Positions 8,865-19,258 of a stretch of 64,000 bases of DNA are shown one piece after another. Position 1 is the stretch's first letter. Each line of letters starts with the position of its first letter. Location: contig NZ_FWDP01000004.1 of NCBI RefSeq assembly GCF_900169305.1, forward strand, positions 682,001-746,000. Reading direction: 5' to 3'. This DNA is from Marinilactibacillus piezotolerans. Its GTDB lineage: Bacteria > Bacillota > Bacilli > Lactobacillales > Carnobacteriaceae_A. The notes under the pieces were generated by a model, which searched no databases, had not been told where the DNA came from, and worked only from the letters and a program-made list of their open reading frames with translations. The translations under genes were made by a program, and so were the position numbers.

Positions 8865-9536
8865 TTATGTTTGTTCTACCTGCTGAGTGATATAGAAGGC
8901 ATAAATTAAAGGAATAATACAAAACAAGATACTTTTTATATCGAATAAGGTGACAAGATAAATTCCAAAAACCACTCCTATATGATAATAAAGTAAGGTA
9001 GCCGTATAAAAAACAGCTTTTGGTTTCAGTTTAGATTTAAAATGACTGTTCATCTTTTGTCTGCGGTAGCCTACCCACGAATTGATGCATTCGCGAATAT
9101 TCCCTGTGGAAAATAATGTTGAGCTGTTATACTCTTTTGTTCCGCTGAAGATTCCCCATTGAAATGCAGATAATGCAAATAGCGGCAGTAAAGCCAGCAG
9201 TTCGTTGATACGGGAAGGAATAAACCCAATCAATATGACACCCATTATTTCAACCAGTATGCAATATTTCATGGATTCTTCGTCAAATTTCTCTCTAATA
9301 AAGGTGGAAATAACTAAAAGTAAAACAAAAGCAATTAACGCGAGCAATCTTAAGACAGCATCTAGAAAATCAGAAGCACCTAAGTTAATGAATAAATTGA
9401 TTAAGTTAGCCGTCTGTGCAGATCCGAAATTACCTCTGGACAATAGTGCATAACTTCCAAAAAATCCACCAATCAGACACATTAAATAATGAATAATTTT
9501 TTCACTATCATTGTTTTTGCTCAATAAAATATGCAT
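8865..9536 (-). CDS. DUF1275 (YoaK-family) membrane protein
   Basis: The 223-residue protein has about six transmembrane helices. It shows the DUF1275 layout: GGFFGSYALLSRGNFGSAQTANL near the N-terminus, FALSAFQWGIFSGTKEYNSSTLFSTGNIRE in the middle (the family's conserved T-N-R region), then two more helices. The function of YoaK-type proteins is not established; a transport role is often assumed. A GGGAG site precedes the ATG. It is monocistronic, between its own terminator and a divergent PTS gene. Confidence 0.8.
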   Translation of the reverse strand: MHILLSKNNDSEKIIHYLMCLIGGFFGSYALLSRGNFGSAQTANLINLFINLGASDFLDAVLRLLALIAFVLLLVISTFIREKFDEESMKYCILVEIMGVILIGFIPSRINELLALLPLFALSAFQWGIFSGTKEYNSSTLFSTGNIRECINSWVGYRRQKMNSHFKSKLKPKAVFYTATLLYYHIGVVFGIYLVTLFDIKSILFCIIPLIYAFYITQQVEQT

Positions 9537-9858
9537 AACGACTCCCTGCTGTTGAAAAACCTACTCGGACATCTTCTTATAAATATTCTATATTGTATCA
9601 AAGATAGGTACTTTCAACAACTGAACAAGGGATGCGGATATACTTTTGGCACATTAACCAGCTCTGTTCCATCTTCAAAGCAGCTGCCGGAAATAAGCTC
9701 GTTTTTTTTTACAAATATATCTGTTTTAAATGAAAATAATGGTATTTTAAGTAATATTTTCTTATCCGTGTTTAAACTCAACTTTTGTTAAAATTAATCA
9801 GCTTATTTGATTATGAGAACACATCAATTGAATCATATTGATATTTAGTGTATAACTT

Positions 9859-9896
9859 AAGTATAGTTAGAAAACGTTTACATTCTGACTATACTT
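9859..9896 (+). promoter_or_regulatory. Leader terminator/attenuator upstream of PTS IIB
   Basis: A 14-bp stem (one G-U pair) pairs 9859-9872 with 9883-9896 around a 10-base loop and is followed by four more T. It lies about 60 bases before the IIB start and points the same way, so it can stop transcription before the gene. The loop overlaps AGAAAACGTTTACA (9869-9882), which matches the CcpA cre consensus at all but one fixed position. Confidence 0.55.
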
Positions 9897-9955
9897 TTTT
9901 AGGAATCCATTGTCGGGTCAATCTTATACCAATTAAAGATAAGGAGAGATGTGGA

Positions 9956-10273
9956 ATGTCTATAAAAACCATCATGTTAGTCTGTACAGCAGGTGTGAGT
10001 ACGAGTAAACTCGTTTCAAATATGAGGACAGCAGCCGATGATAGAGGAATCGAAGCCGATATTTTTGCCGTATCCCCAAATGAAGCAGATGGCTACCTTT
10101 CTTCAAAAGACATAGATGTATTGTTATTAGGACCGCAAGTAAAATTTCTGAAAGATCAAATCCAAGAAAAAGTTTCTAGTAAAAATATCCCAGTTGAAAT
10201 CATTGATATGAGAAATTTTGAAAATATGAATGGAGAAGCAGTATTGGATAAAGCTTTGGAATTTGTGCATTAG
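9956..10273 (+). CDS. PTS sugar transporter IIB, lactose/cellobiose type (orphan)
   Basis: This is a 105-residue IIB protein. The phospho-cysteine is Cys10 in MLVCTAGVSTS, and the rest follows the cellobiose/chitobiose IIB fold (DVLLLGPQVKFL, then a C-terminal helix). An in-frame extension exists upstream to 9848, but AAGGAGAG ahead of the ATG at 9956 fixes the start and normal length. No IIA or IIC is adjacent and a terminator follows at once, so it must work with components encoded elsewhere or act as a regulatory phospho-relay. The substrate is unknown. Confidence 0.88.
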   Translation: MSIKTIMLVCTAGVSTSKLVSNMRTAADDRGIEADIFAVSPNEADGYLSSKDIDVLLLGPQVKFLKDQIQEKVSSKNIPVEIIDMRNFENMNGEAVLDKALEFVH

Positions 10274-10286
10274 GAAATTTCAATCA

Positions 10287-10323
10287 AAAAGGAGATGCAG
10301 CTTAATGCTCTGCATCTCCTTTT
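10287..10323 (+). terminator. Terminator after the PTS IIB gene
   Basis: A perfect 14-bp stem (AAAAGGAGATGCAG with CTGCATCTCCTTTT) around a 9-base loop, ending in T. It may also serve the convergent phosphatase gene. Confidence 0.85.
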
Positions 10324-10369
10324 TCGTGTTTATAGAACAAAATACATCTACAAACGAAAAAGCCATTTT

Positions 10370-11137
10370 CTAAAATAATCCTAAAAATTTTTTCTTAGGG
10401 ATAGAAGTAGGTGTCGGCGGTATAACCGGATCTCCATTAATCAGATCTTTTGTAGTCTGATCAAATTCATGCCACTTGCTGCGTCCAAAATCTTTCAAAA
10501 TCATTGCTCGTGCTTCTTTCATATGAAAGGCACGATTGTTTGTATTATGCGCATCAGAAGCAATAAAATGGACCATATTCGCTTCAACCAGTTGTTTACT
10601 CAGCTTTTGAATATGTTTTCCAAACCCGCCAGTGTAACTTGCTGCCGTTAACTGTGCTAAAGCACCGTGTTCTACTAAGTGTTTCAATTGTTTAGGATCT
10701 TCTTGAATCGCACGATTTCGTTCCGGATGGACGATCACTGGGGTCTTTCCATTCGTCTGCATTTCATAGAATAACCGCTCTGTATAGTTTGGAATAGTTG
10801 CAGTAGGAAATTCAATTAATAAGTATTGTTCTAATTCATCCGTAAACAGAAGTGTATCTTTTTCTAAGTCGCTTAAAATCTCACCATAGATTCGTATTTC
10901 CTGTCCTGGAAACAGCTTCAAAGAAATACCTTCCCGGTCTATTTCAGCCTGTACTTTTCCTACTAACTCCAAAACATCTTTTTTCTCATTCATCCAGCTT
11001 CGGTTCATATGGTGCGGCGTGGCTAAGATGTGAGTTATTCCCTCTTCTTCAGCCATTCGAGCCATTTCCAATGATTCTTCCATTGTTTTCGCGCCATCAT
11101 CGATTCCAGGCAGTATATGGCAATGTAAATCCAGCAT
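10370..11137 (-). CDS. PHP-type manganese-dependent protein-tyrosine phosphatase (CpsB/YwqE)
   Basis: The 255-residue protein starts at the ATG at 11137 (MLDLHCH); the open frame upstream to 11185 lacks the domain and the ribosome site. The PHP metal-binding motifs are complete: DLHCHILPGIDDGA at the N-terminus, ATPHH, GQEIRI, IVHPERN and ASDAHN. CpsB/YwqE enzymes dephosphorylate the tyrosine kinase CpsD and tune capsule or exopolysaccharide synthesis. In most Lactobacillales the gene sits beside cpsC and cpsD; here those are about 40 kb away at 50.3-51.8 kb and lack a local cpsB, so this is the likely partner. The C-terminus is Pro-rich then basic. Confidence 0.87.
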   Translation of the reverse strand: MLDLHCHILPGIDDGAKTMEESLEMARMAEEEGITHILATPHHMNRSWMNEKKDVLELVGKVQAEIDREGISLKLFPGQEIRIYGEILSDLEKDTLLFTDELEQYLLIEFPTATIPNYTERLFYEMQTNGKTPVIVHPERNRAIQEDPKQLKHLVEHGALAQLTAASYTGGFGKHIQKLSKQLVEANMVHFIASDAHNTNNRAFHMKEARAMILKDFGRSKWHEFDQTTKDLINGDPVIPPTPTSIPKKKFLGLF

Positions 11138-11459
11138 AAGTTCACTCTCTTTCAACATTAGTCTTCTTATCAATTCTGCTGTCAATTATTTACTTTATAG
11201 ATATTCTTATTTTACACTAGAAAGAGATAGGTTACAAAACGATCTCAACTGCTAATAATGTCAAATGTCATTGGTACGTGAAATTGACTTTATTATAGCT
11301 ATATTTGAATTATCTTCTCAATAAAATTTCCAAGCAAATACTTTCTTGCTTTCTAGTTATTAAATATTAAGACTTGTCAAAAGAATGATTAACCGCTATA
11401 CTGTTGAAAGATTAAAATAAAAGATGCCAGTGAGCATCTATTTTAAGGAGTAGATCAAT

Positions 11460-12713
11460 ATGTTAAGCACAACTAGCACAACCCGCACAATCAGTGTGTC
11501 CAATAATCAAAAGAAAGCCCTCTTTGCAGCCCTTTCCGGATCTGGGATGGACGATATGAATGTCATGTTTCTGTCATTCGCATTATCTTCCATTATTACA
11601 GATCTCGGTATTACAGGTGCTCAAGGAGGGCTTATTTCAACGATCACCAATCTCGGTATGCTGCTGGGTGGACTGGTCTTTGGAGTATTAGCTGATCGAA
11701 ACGGGAATTTAAAACTGTTCAAATGGTCGATTGCAATCTTCTCTATTGCTACTGCCGGCATGTTTTTTGTGGATTCATTTTTATGGATCAGTATACTGCG
11801 CTTTATTGCCGGAATCGGAGCCGGTGGAGAATATGGCATAGCCATGAGCATAATCGCTAAAGTTTCGCCTCCAGAAAAGTTGGGCAAAATGTCTTCCTGG
11901 AATGGTGTGGCTGGACAAATCGGTTCCATTTCCGCTGCTTTACTAGCTGGCGCGATGATTCCGCTGCTTGGCTGGAGAGGACTTTTCTTGTTCGGACTGA
12001 TACCTCTTGCTCTAGTCTTGTGGTTGCACTTTTCGATTGATGGAGAATTTGAACTGATGGCTTCTGAAAAAGAGATCAATAAAGAAAAACCTTCGTTGAA
12101 AGAATTGTTTGCCACTAAAGAAATGACTCGAACGACTTTATCTTTAATGTTGATGACCACTGTGCAAATTGCCGGATATTTTGGCTTAATGAATTGGCTT
12201 CCTTCTATCATGCAGCAGCGTATCGGTCTGACAGTAACAGGCTCTTCTTTATGGATGGTCGTGACGATCATCGGGATGTCTCTAGGTATGCTGCTTTTCG
12301 GACGACTGTTGGATAAATTTGGACCGCGCACAATCTTCGCAGCTTTCCTGCTGGCTTCTGCAGCATCTGTTTTCTTGTTTGTTTATGCCAGTACACAATG
12401 GGCATTACTACTCGGCGGCGCCTTTGTAGGGTTCTTCGTCAATGGTATGTTCCCTGGATATGGCGCGATCGTAAGTATGCTTTACCCTAGTCGAATTCAC
12501 TCTATCGCGAACAACGCCGTACTGAATGTTGGTCGTGCAATCGGCGGGTTTTCTTCTCTGGTCATTGGGTTTCTGATGGATAACTATAACTTGTTTTTCG
12601 TCATGGGATTCTTGAGTGTGCTGTATATAGTCAGTTTTGCAGTCATGATGACCATTCCTGGATTGAGAAAAGACACATACATGAGCAGTCGTGCGAAAAC
12701 TTCTAAGATATAA
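11460..12713 (+). CDS. MFS transporter
   Basis: The 417-residue protein has 12 predicted transmembrane helices. The loop 2-3 motif is GVLADRNGNLKLF, the loop 8-9 repeat is GRLLDKFGPR, and a GAGGEYGIAMS motif lies in helix 5 as in the aromatic-acid/sugar-acid symporter branch (AAHS and relatives). The likely role is proton-coupled uptake of a small organic acid, but the substrate cannot be read from sequence. An AAGGAG site precedes the ATG, and a strong terminator follows. There are no catabolic neighbours to hint at the substrate. Confidence 0.85.
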   Translation: MLSTTSTTRTISVSNNQKKALFAALSGSGMDDMNVMFLSFALSSIITDLGITGAQGGLISTITNLGMLLGGLVFGVLADRNGNLKLFKWSIAIFSIATAGMFFVDSFLWISILRFIAGIGAGGEYGIAMSIIAKVSPPEKLGKMSSWNGVAGQIGSISAALLAGAMIPLLGWRGLFLFGLIPLALVLWLHFSIDGEFELMASEKEINKEKPSLKELFATKEMTRTTLSLMLMTTVQIAGYFGLMNWLPSIMQQRIGLTVTGSSLWMVVTIIGMSLGMLLFGRLLDKFGPRTIFAAFLLASAASVFLFVYASTQWALLLGGAFVGFFVNGMFPGYGAIVSMLYPSRIHSIANNAVLNVGRAIGGFSSLVIGFLMDNYNLFFVMGFLSVLYIVSFAVMMTIPGLRKDTYMSSRAKTSKI

Positions 12714-12755
12714 ATGAATAAAGTAAAATAGCAAACTTAATTATTCTGATGGATT

Positions 12756-12790
12756 AAAAGGACGATGCCAGTAACCGGCATCGTCCTTTT
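12756..12790 (+). terminator. Terminator of the MFS gene
   Basis: A perfect 14-bp stem (12756-12769 with 12777-12790, core GGACGATGCC/GGCATCGTCC), a 7-base loop and a T tail. Confidence 0.9.
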
Positions 12791-12964
12791 TGGTTGAGTT
12801 TTATTTGTAAGGAAGATTAGTTAAGACCTTATTCCATTTTTGTCTAAGCGATTAGAATGTAGCCAATTCGAAGATTGATAAAGAAATAAGGAGAAAAGGC
12901 ACGCCTTTTTGACAAACATTTAATTTTTTTATGGAAGTTGGGACAACTTTTTCCTTATTTAGGG

Positions 12965-13432
12965 TGATTACTCTGCTCCAATTGATAGAAATCATCTCCT
13001 ATTTTAGTTACTAAAGTTCTTTTTCTGCTTTAGTAGGTAAAATTCACCCTTTATTCTTGCTACTTGACCTCTTCTACTGCTTCAGTTGATAAAATTTACC
13101 ACTTATTCTAGCTACTCAATCTCTTCTATTGCCCCAGTAGCTAAAATTAGCCCTTTATTTTTGCTACTCAAGCTCTTTTACCGCTTCAGTTGATAAAATT
13201 TACCCTTTATTCTTGCTACTTGACCTCTTCTACTACTTCAGTTGATAAAATTTACCACTTATTCTAGCTACTCAATCTCTTCTATTGCCCCAGTAGCTAA
13301 AATTAGCCCTTTATTTTTGCTACTCAAGTTCTTTTACCGCTTCAGTTGATAGAATTCACCTCTCTTTCTACCAACTCGACACACTTCTACTACCACAGTT
13401 GTTATAATCCCCATTTTATCCATTCAACTACC
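12965..13432. repeat. 52-bp tandem repeat array with 156-bp higher-order period
   Basis: About nine units of exactly 52 bp start at 12965, 13017, 13069, 13121, 13173, 13225, 13277, 13329 and 13381; the first and last are the most diverged. Each unit carries the words TTCAGTTGATAAAATT or a variant and TTGCTACT. The units fall into three sub-types that recur every three units: the units at 13121 and 13277 are identical, and those at 13069 and 13225 differ at one base. In the 13121/13277 type the unit can fold as AGTAGCTAAAAT with ATTTTTGCTACT (one mismatch). 52 is not a multiple of three and there is no long open frame. It lies between two convergent genes' terminators. Confidence 0.9.
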
Positions 13433-13460
13433 CATTCTTCCAACGAATTTTTTCCATAAA

Positions 13461-13506
13461 AAAAAGATTTCATATTCCACTCGAAAGTGAGCTATGAAAT
13501 CTTTTA
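13461..13506 (-). terminator. Terminator of the glp operon
   Basis: The stem AAAAGATTTCATA/TATGAAATCTTTT encloses an 18-base loop. On the minus strand it is followed by a T run, just after the glpF stop. Confidence 0.85.
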
Positions 13507-13516
13507 AAACTCCTAT

Positions 13517-14233
13517 TTAAACAATTACCATATAAAGGGCTGCTGCTAATGCTGCTCCGACCATTGGTGCAGCAACTGGAATCCATGAGTAACCCCAGTC
13601 TGATCCGCCTTTATTTTTCAGTGGCAAGAATGCGTGAGCAATACGGGGACCTAAGTCACGAGCAGGGTTGATCGCGTACCCAGTAGATCCACCAAGTGAA
13701 AGACCGATAGATAAGATCAGTACCCCGACAACTAATGGATTCAATCCATCAGTAAATGAGTTTTGTCCGAATGCCATGATTCCAAATACTAATACGAATG
13801 TCCCAATAACTTCTGACAATACGTTGCTGACTGTGTCATAAATCTCTGGCGCTGTAGCAAAGGTTCCAAGGATTGCACCTTGGTCTGTTGTTTCTCTGAA
13901 GTGAGAAAGGTACGTTAACCAAACCAGTACAGCTCCAACAATTGCGCCAGCAGTTTGCGCAAGAATAAATGGCAGAACCATTGACCATTCCAAATTACCG
14001 ATAATAGCCATTCCTAATGTAACAGCCGGGTTCAAATGAGCGGGTCCCATAAATCCTGAGATGTAAACGGCCATTGCTACGCCGGCACCCCATCCCATAG
14101 TGATGGCAACCCAGCCGGCACCTTCTGCTTTACTCTTTTTCAAGTTGCAAGCTGCCACTACACCGTCACCTAATAAAATCAAAATCATTGTTCCTAAAAA
14201 TTCACTAAATATCGTCAACATATCTCCTGTCAT
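13517..14233 (-). CDS. glpF: Glycerol uptake facilitator (aquaglyceroporin)
   Basis: The 238-residue membrane channel has six helices and both half-helix NPA motifs: HLNPAVT near residue 68 and AINPARDLGPR near 188. The Arg after the second NPA and the Asp in NPARD mark the glycerol-conducting branch rather than water-only aquaporins. It lets glycerol diffuse into the cell for trapping by GlpK. It is the last gene of glpK-glpO-glpF, a few bases after glpO, and is followed by a terminator. Confidence 0.95.
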   Translation of the reverse strand: MTGDMLTIFSEFLGTMILILLGDGVVAACNLKKSKAEGAGWVAITMGWGAGVAMAVYISGFMGPAHLNPAVTLGMAIIGNLEWSMVLPFILAQTAGAIVGAVLVWLTYLSHFRETTDQGAILGTFATAPEIYDTVSNVLSEVIGTFVLVFGIMAFGQNSFTDGLNPLVVGVLILSIGLSLGGSTGYAINPARDLGPRIAHAFLPLKNKGGSDWGYSWIPVAAPMVGAALAAALYMVIV

Positions 14234-14239
14234 CTACGT

Positions 14240-16072
14240 TCATTCTCCTTTTAATGTTTTTAAATCAGATTCCGCAACAGCAGCTTCTAATTCATTTTTG
14301 TATTGTACTTTCATTTCCTCAGTCCAGCCTTGATAACGAGCCATCTCTTCAATGACAGGTTCAATGATACTGTCCAGCGTGTCGCGCATAAATAGCATGT
14401 GGTTCGTACGGCGAATCAAGAAGTCGCTTGGTGTCAGTGTCATTTCTTCATCCATTGCATAGCGTAAGCTGAGCGTATCTGCTAACGTCAGTCCCTCTGC
14501 TTTTTCGACATCATCCAGTAAAGCAAAAACTTTTGGTGTATTAGATCCGTACAAATTAGCCAAGTACGAAGCTTCTGACTCGCTCAGCCCTAATTCCACA
14601 CCTTGTTGAGTCAATTTATCGGTCTCTTCATCCACTTCCTGAGGGTTCAAGTCTCCACCAGATACTGGATATTGAGTAGAATCGATCAATTGGAAAGATT
14701 TATTAAAGTCATGATCCAGCACTTCAATCACTTTTCTCATAGCCCCTAATGCCATCTTGCGGTAATCAGTGATTTTTCCGCCGGCTACTGTAATCAAGCC
14801 GTCTTCATCAATATCCAGAGCACTACCTCGAGAAATCGATGACGGATTTGCGCCAGATTCAGCATTGCTGCTTTCAACACTTTGCAGAGCATCCTCTACA
14901 TCAATGCGGTCTGCATTCCCTTTTTGATACGCTTCGATCGTAGAAATGACTCGGTCAAAACTTTCATCCGTAATCGCCTGTTTACTTCCGCCATTGTAGT
15001 CAGAGCCGCCATTTGTAGCAATTAACGGTCGTAATCCAGCCCAGCTGGATTCAATGTCATCTAAAGTAATATTGGCAGACGGATAACGGTCATTGACGAT
15101 ATCCAGCAAGTAGTCAACATCGGATTGTTCTACCGTTGGATTTGAGAAATCGCCTTTATAATCTGTATCTGTCGTTCCAAAATACGTTTTTTCTTCACGC
15201 GGAATAACAAAGACCATACGTCCATCTTGCTTGCCAGTATCAAAATAAGTCGGCTGCGGAACATGCAGCTTGCTGTTATCTACAACTAAATGCACACCTT
15301 TTGTCGGACGCATTTGAGGAGCTGCATCTGTTTTGTCATCCATCTGACGAATCGTATCAGACCAAGGACCGGTTGTATTCAACACGATTCTTGCTTTGAT
15401 TTCAAAAGTTTCTCCTGTCAGCAAATCTTCTACTTTTGCGCCGCACGCTTTATCTTGCTGGTCATGCAGAATACCGACTACTTTCATTCGGCTGACCATA
15501 TGACCGCCATCTTCAGCTGCGCGTTTGATATTTTCAATCACTAAACGTGCATCATTATTACGGTAGTCCAGATAAACACCAGCACCTAATAGTCCTTCGC
15601 TTTTCAGCTGAGGGACACGTTCTAACGCTTCTTCTTTTGTCAAAGTAATGTTCGCATATTTTGTTCCTGTCACGCTGGCTAATTGATCATAAAGATCCAT
15701 TGCGACTTTTAAAGAAAACATTGAAAACGTTGAGCCGGGTTCATCATAGATCGGCAGAATCATCGGATCTGCTTTTGGAATATGCGGAGCAATTCCTTGA
15801 ACAACGGCACGTTCTTGAACCGTATCTGCCACTACTTCTACGTCGAAGTTTTTCAAGTAGCGCAGTCCGCCATGAACGAGCTTAGTGGAGCGGGAAGAAG
15901 TTCCTTCCGCAAAATCCTGCATCTCAACCAGACCGGTTTTCAAACCAGAAGCGCTAGCCTGCAAAGCAGTTCCAGCACCTGTGATTCCTCCTCCGATGAT
16001 CAATACGTCCAATGTCTCTTCTTTCAATGCTTGTATATCTTGTTTTCTTCTTTCTAATGAGAAAACCATCAA
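14240..16072 (-). CDS. glpO: Alpha-glycerophosphate oxidase
   Basis: The 610-residue FAD enzyme oxidises glycerol-3-phosphate to dihydroxyacetone phosphate. The N-terminal dinucleotide fold reads LIIGGGITGAGTAL, followed by the family block SSRSTKLVHGGLRYL. A flexible insertion around residues 370-420 (QKGNADRIDVEDALQS and onward) is typical of the soluble, oxygen-using GlpO of lactic acid bacteria and not of quinone-linked GlpD. GlpO produces hydrogen peroxide, which would matter here because no catalase is visible nearby. It lies 22 bases after glpK on the same transcript. Confidence 0.9.
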   Translation of the reverse strand: MMVFSLERRKQDIQALKEETLDVLIIGGGITGAGTALQASASGLKTGLVEMQDFAEGTSSRSTKLVHGGLRYLKNFDVEVVADTVQERAVVQGIAPHIPKADPMILPIYDEPGSTFSMFSLKVAMDLYDQLASVTGTKYANITLTKEEALERVPQLKSEGLLGAGVYLDYRNNDARLVIENIKRAAEDGGHMVSRMKVVGILHDQQDKACGAKVEDLLTGETFEIKARIVLNTTGPWSDTIRQMDDKTDAAPQMRPTKGVHLVVDNSKLHVPQPTYFDTGKQDGRMVFVIPREEKTYFGTTDTDYKGDFSNPTVEQSDVDYLLDIVNDRYPSANITLDDIESSWAGLRPLIATNGGSDYNGGSKQAITDESFDRVISTIEAYQKGNADRIDVEDALQSVESSNAESGANPSSISRGSALDIDEDGLITVAGGKITDYRKMALGAMRKVIEVLDHDFNKSFQLIDSTQYPVSGGDLNPQEVDEETDKLTQQGVELGLSESEASYLANLYGSNTPKVFALLDDVEKAEGLTLADTLSLRYAMDEEMTLTPSDFLIRRTNHMLFMRDTLDSIIEPVIEEMARYQGWTEEMKVQYKNELEAAVAESDLKTLKGE

Positions 16073-16094
16073 TCTGTTCCTCCTAATTTAATGC

Positions 16095-17635
<1,541 letters not shown>

Positions 17636-17756
17636 TTACAAAATATATTGTAACCGTTTTTCATGAGATAAAAATGTCAGGTTTTTTTGGTTCTCTGAAT
17701 TTTTTGAGAGTTTTTATTCTAAAAGCGATGATATCAGTGTGTAAGCGTGCATAAAA

Positions 17757-17792
17757 AAGAACAAGCTGCCTTAAATTCGGAGCTTGCTCTAG
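17757..17792 (-). terminator. Terminator of the Mga-like regulator gene
   Basis: The stem AGAACAAGCT/AGCTTGCTCT has one G-U pair. It starts within the last codons of the gene and runs into six T on the minus strand. Confidence 0.7.
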
Positions 17793-19258
17793 GTATTCAA
17801 CTCTTGAATGAGCGTTTGAATGTTTTGGAGATCAAAGGGTGATAAGATTTCTGAAAGAACATACACCTTGGCATCTCCGTAGTGTTTTTGATCTGCCGGC
17901 TGCTCATTTGTCAGTATTAGATCGTACGCTTTTCCAGCCCTGTATCCTTCTATTTTTGTACCGTTGATGTGGCGCATCTTTAAAAGCAGCAGCTGATTCA
18001 AGGTTTCTTTATAAATTTGATCCATTCTCAGATCAATTCCGATCTCAACAACTGTTGTCATTTTGAACGTAACGATCGTCAGCAAGCTGATGTACTTCAA
18101 CAGCTCCATCTTCAGCAGACTATTGTTTTCGTCGGTGTTTACCTCGAATTTCTCAGTACTTGTCTTCAGCAGTCTTTGAGCAAAGGAATAAAGACTCCGA
18201 CCAGTGAATTCCTGCTCTTTGGCCATCAGCTCTTCATATTCATAGACTTCAATATCCCCTTGAAAAAAATAGAGTCTAGTATGAATGTGAGATAAATGGT
18301 AAAACATGTCGCGTTCAAGCATATAATGCAATTTACGGTACTTAAAGTGGATAATGATCGTCTCGACAATATACGTATCCAGCGTCGCAATGGGCGCTCG
18401 TCGGTCTCTAATCAAAGCATACTCATGAAAATCAGGCTCCGTTAATATTGGAAATGCCAGTAGAAAGGCAAAATGCAGCATGGCTTCCTCTTCATCCACT
18501 TCGATAGAATAGCGACTGAAATAGCGCAGCACCATAATCCGAATTTTTTGATATAAAGGATCTTTCAGATACGGCTTCATCTGTTTTCTCAAATAAACAT
18601 ATTTTTTATTTTTACTGGTCACTCGATGTTTACTGATGATCATCCACTGATTGAGCCGCTGTTTATTTTCTGAGTCGATTGAAACCTGCAGAAAGTTTTC
18701 GACAGCTTGTACAGCTTGGGAAATCTGCTTGTTCGCCCGATTAGCCATCAATACATTCTTATCCTCAATATACCCATAGAATTGAAAGTAAAAGTACCTT
18801 ATCTGCAGTTCTTCTCCCTGCAGACGTCCATTACGAATTTTGATTTCAAACTCTTTCAAATACTTATTCAGTTCTTTGATTTTACGAAACAGCGAAGAAT
18901 CGCTGATGGCCAGTTCCTGTGTCAACTGTAAAATGGAAAATTCCTGATGCTTGAACAGAAAATTGATCAACTGCACCTTAATGGATTGGCTTAAATATAG
19001 ACGATAGATTTTTTGCAGAGACATCTCATCGCTCATTATTAATGTAATTTGATTGCCATCATAGCTAATCTCTACTTCCCCTTTAAACACTTGAATTCTT
19101 GCAGCTATAGAATCCAGATCATTATCGAGAGAAGCTTTGGTGACATTTAAATGTTCCAGCATAGCTGAATAAGTGAGCGTTCCTCCGCTTAAAACGAGTT
19201 GCTTAAAAATCGTGACTTCTCGAATCTCATTTTTCTCAAGAAAGTGTTCAAATTTCAT
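17789..19258 (-). CDS. Mga-like helix-turn-helix transcriptional regulator
   Basis: The 489-residue protein starts at the ATG at 19258; an upstream in-frame ATG overlaps the GAGGAGG ribosome site and is unlikely to be used. Two N-terminal helix-turn-helix regions are visible: TYSAMLEHLNVTKASLDNDL (about 30-50) and LTQELAISDSSLFRKIKELN (about 105-130). They precede a long helical PRD-like middle and a short C-terminal EIIB-like alpha/beta part (AYDLILTNEQ, AKVYVLSE). This is the build of Mga/AtxA-type regulators, which respond to PTS phosphorylation. Its first codons overlap the end of the flavoprotein gene, so the two are translationally coupled. It sits next to the glp operon, but control of it is inference. 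Confidence 0.75.
   Translation of the reverse strand: MKFEHFLEKNEIREVTIFKQLVLSGGTLTYSAMLEHLNVTKASLDNDLDSIAARIQVFKGEVEISYDGNQITLIMSDEMSLQKIYRLYLSQSIKVQLINFLFKHQEFSILQLTQELAISDSSLFRKIKELNKYLKEFEIKIRNGRLQGEELQIRYFYFQFYGYIEDKNVLMANRANKQISQAVQAVENFLQVSIDSENKQRLNQWMIISKHRVTSKNKKYVYLRKQMKPYLKDPLYQKIRIMVLRYFSRYSIEVDEEEAMLHFAFLLAFPILTEPDFHEYALIRDRRAPIATLDTYIVETIIIHFKYRKLHYMLERDMFYHLSHIHTRLYFFQGDIEVYEYEELMAKEQEFTGRSLYSFAQRLLKTSTEKFEVNTDENNSLLKMELLKYISLLTIVTFKMTTVVEIGIDLRMDQIYKETLNQLLLLKMRHINGTKIEGYRAGKAYDLILTNEQPADQKHYGDAKVYVLSEILSPFDLQNIQTLIQELNT

Noticed and set aside
11621-12331. 236-codon minus-strand frame
   Set aside because: Antisense to the MFS transporter gene; composition is an image of membrane codons and there is no ribosome site or known domain.
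12965-13432. CRISPR array
   Set aside because: Units are contiguous 52-bp tandem copies without unique spacers, and no cas gene is present.
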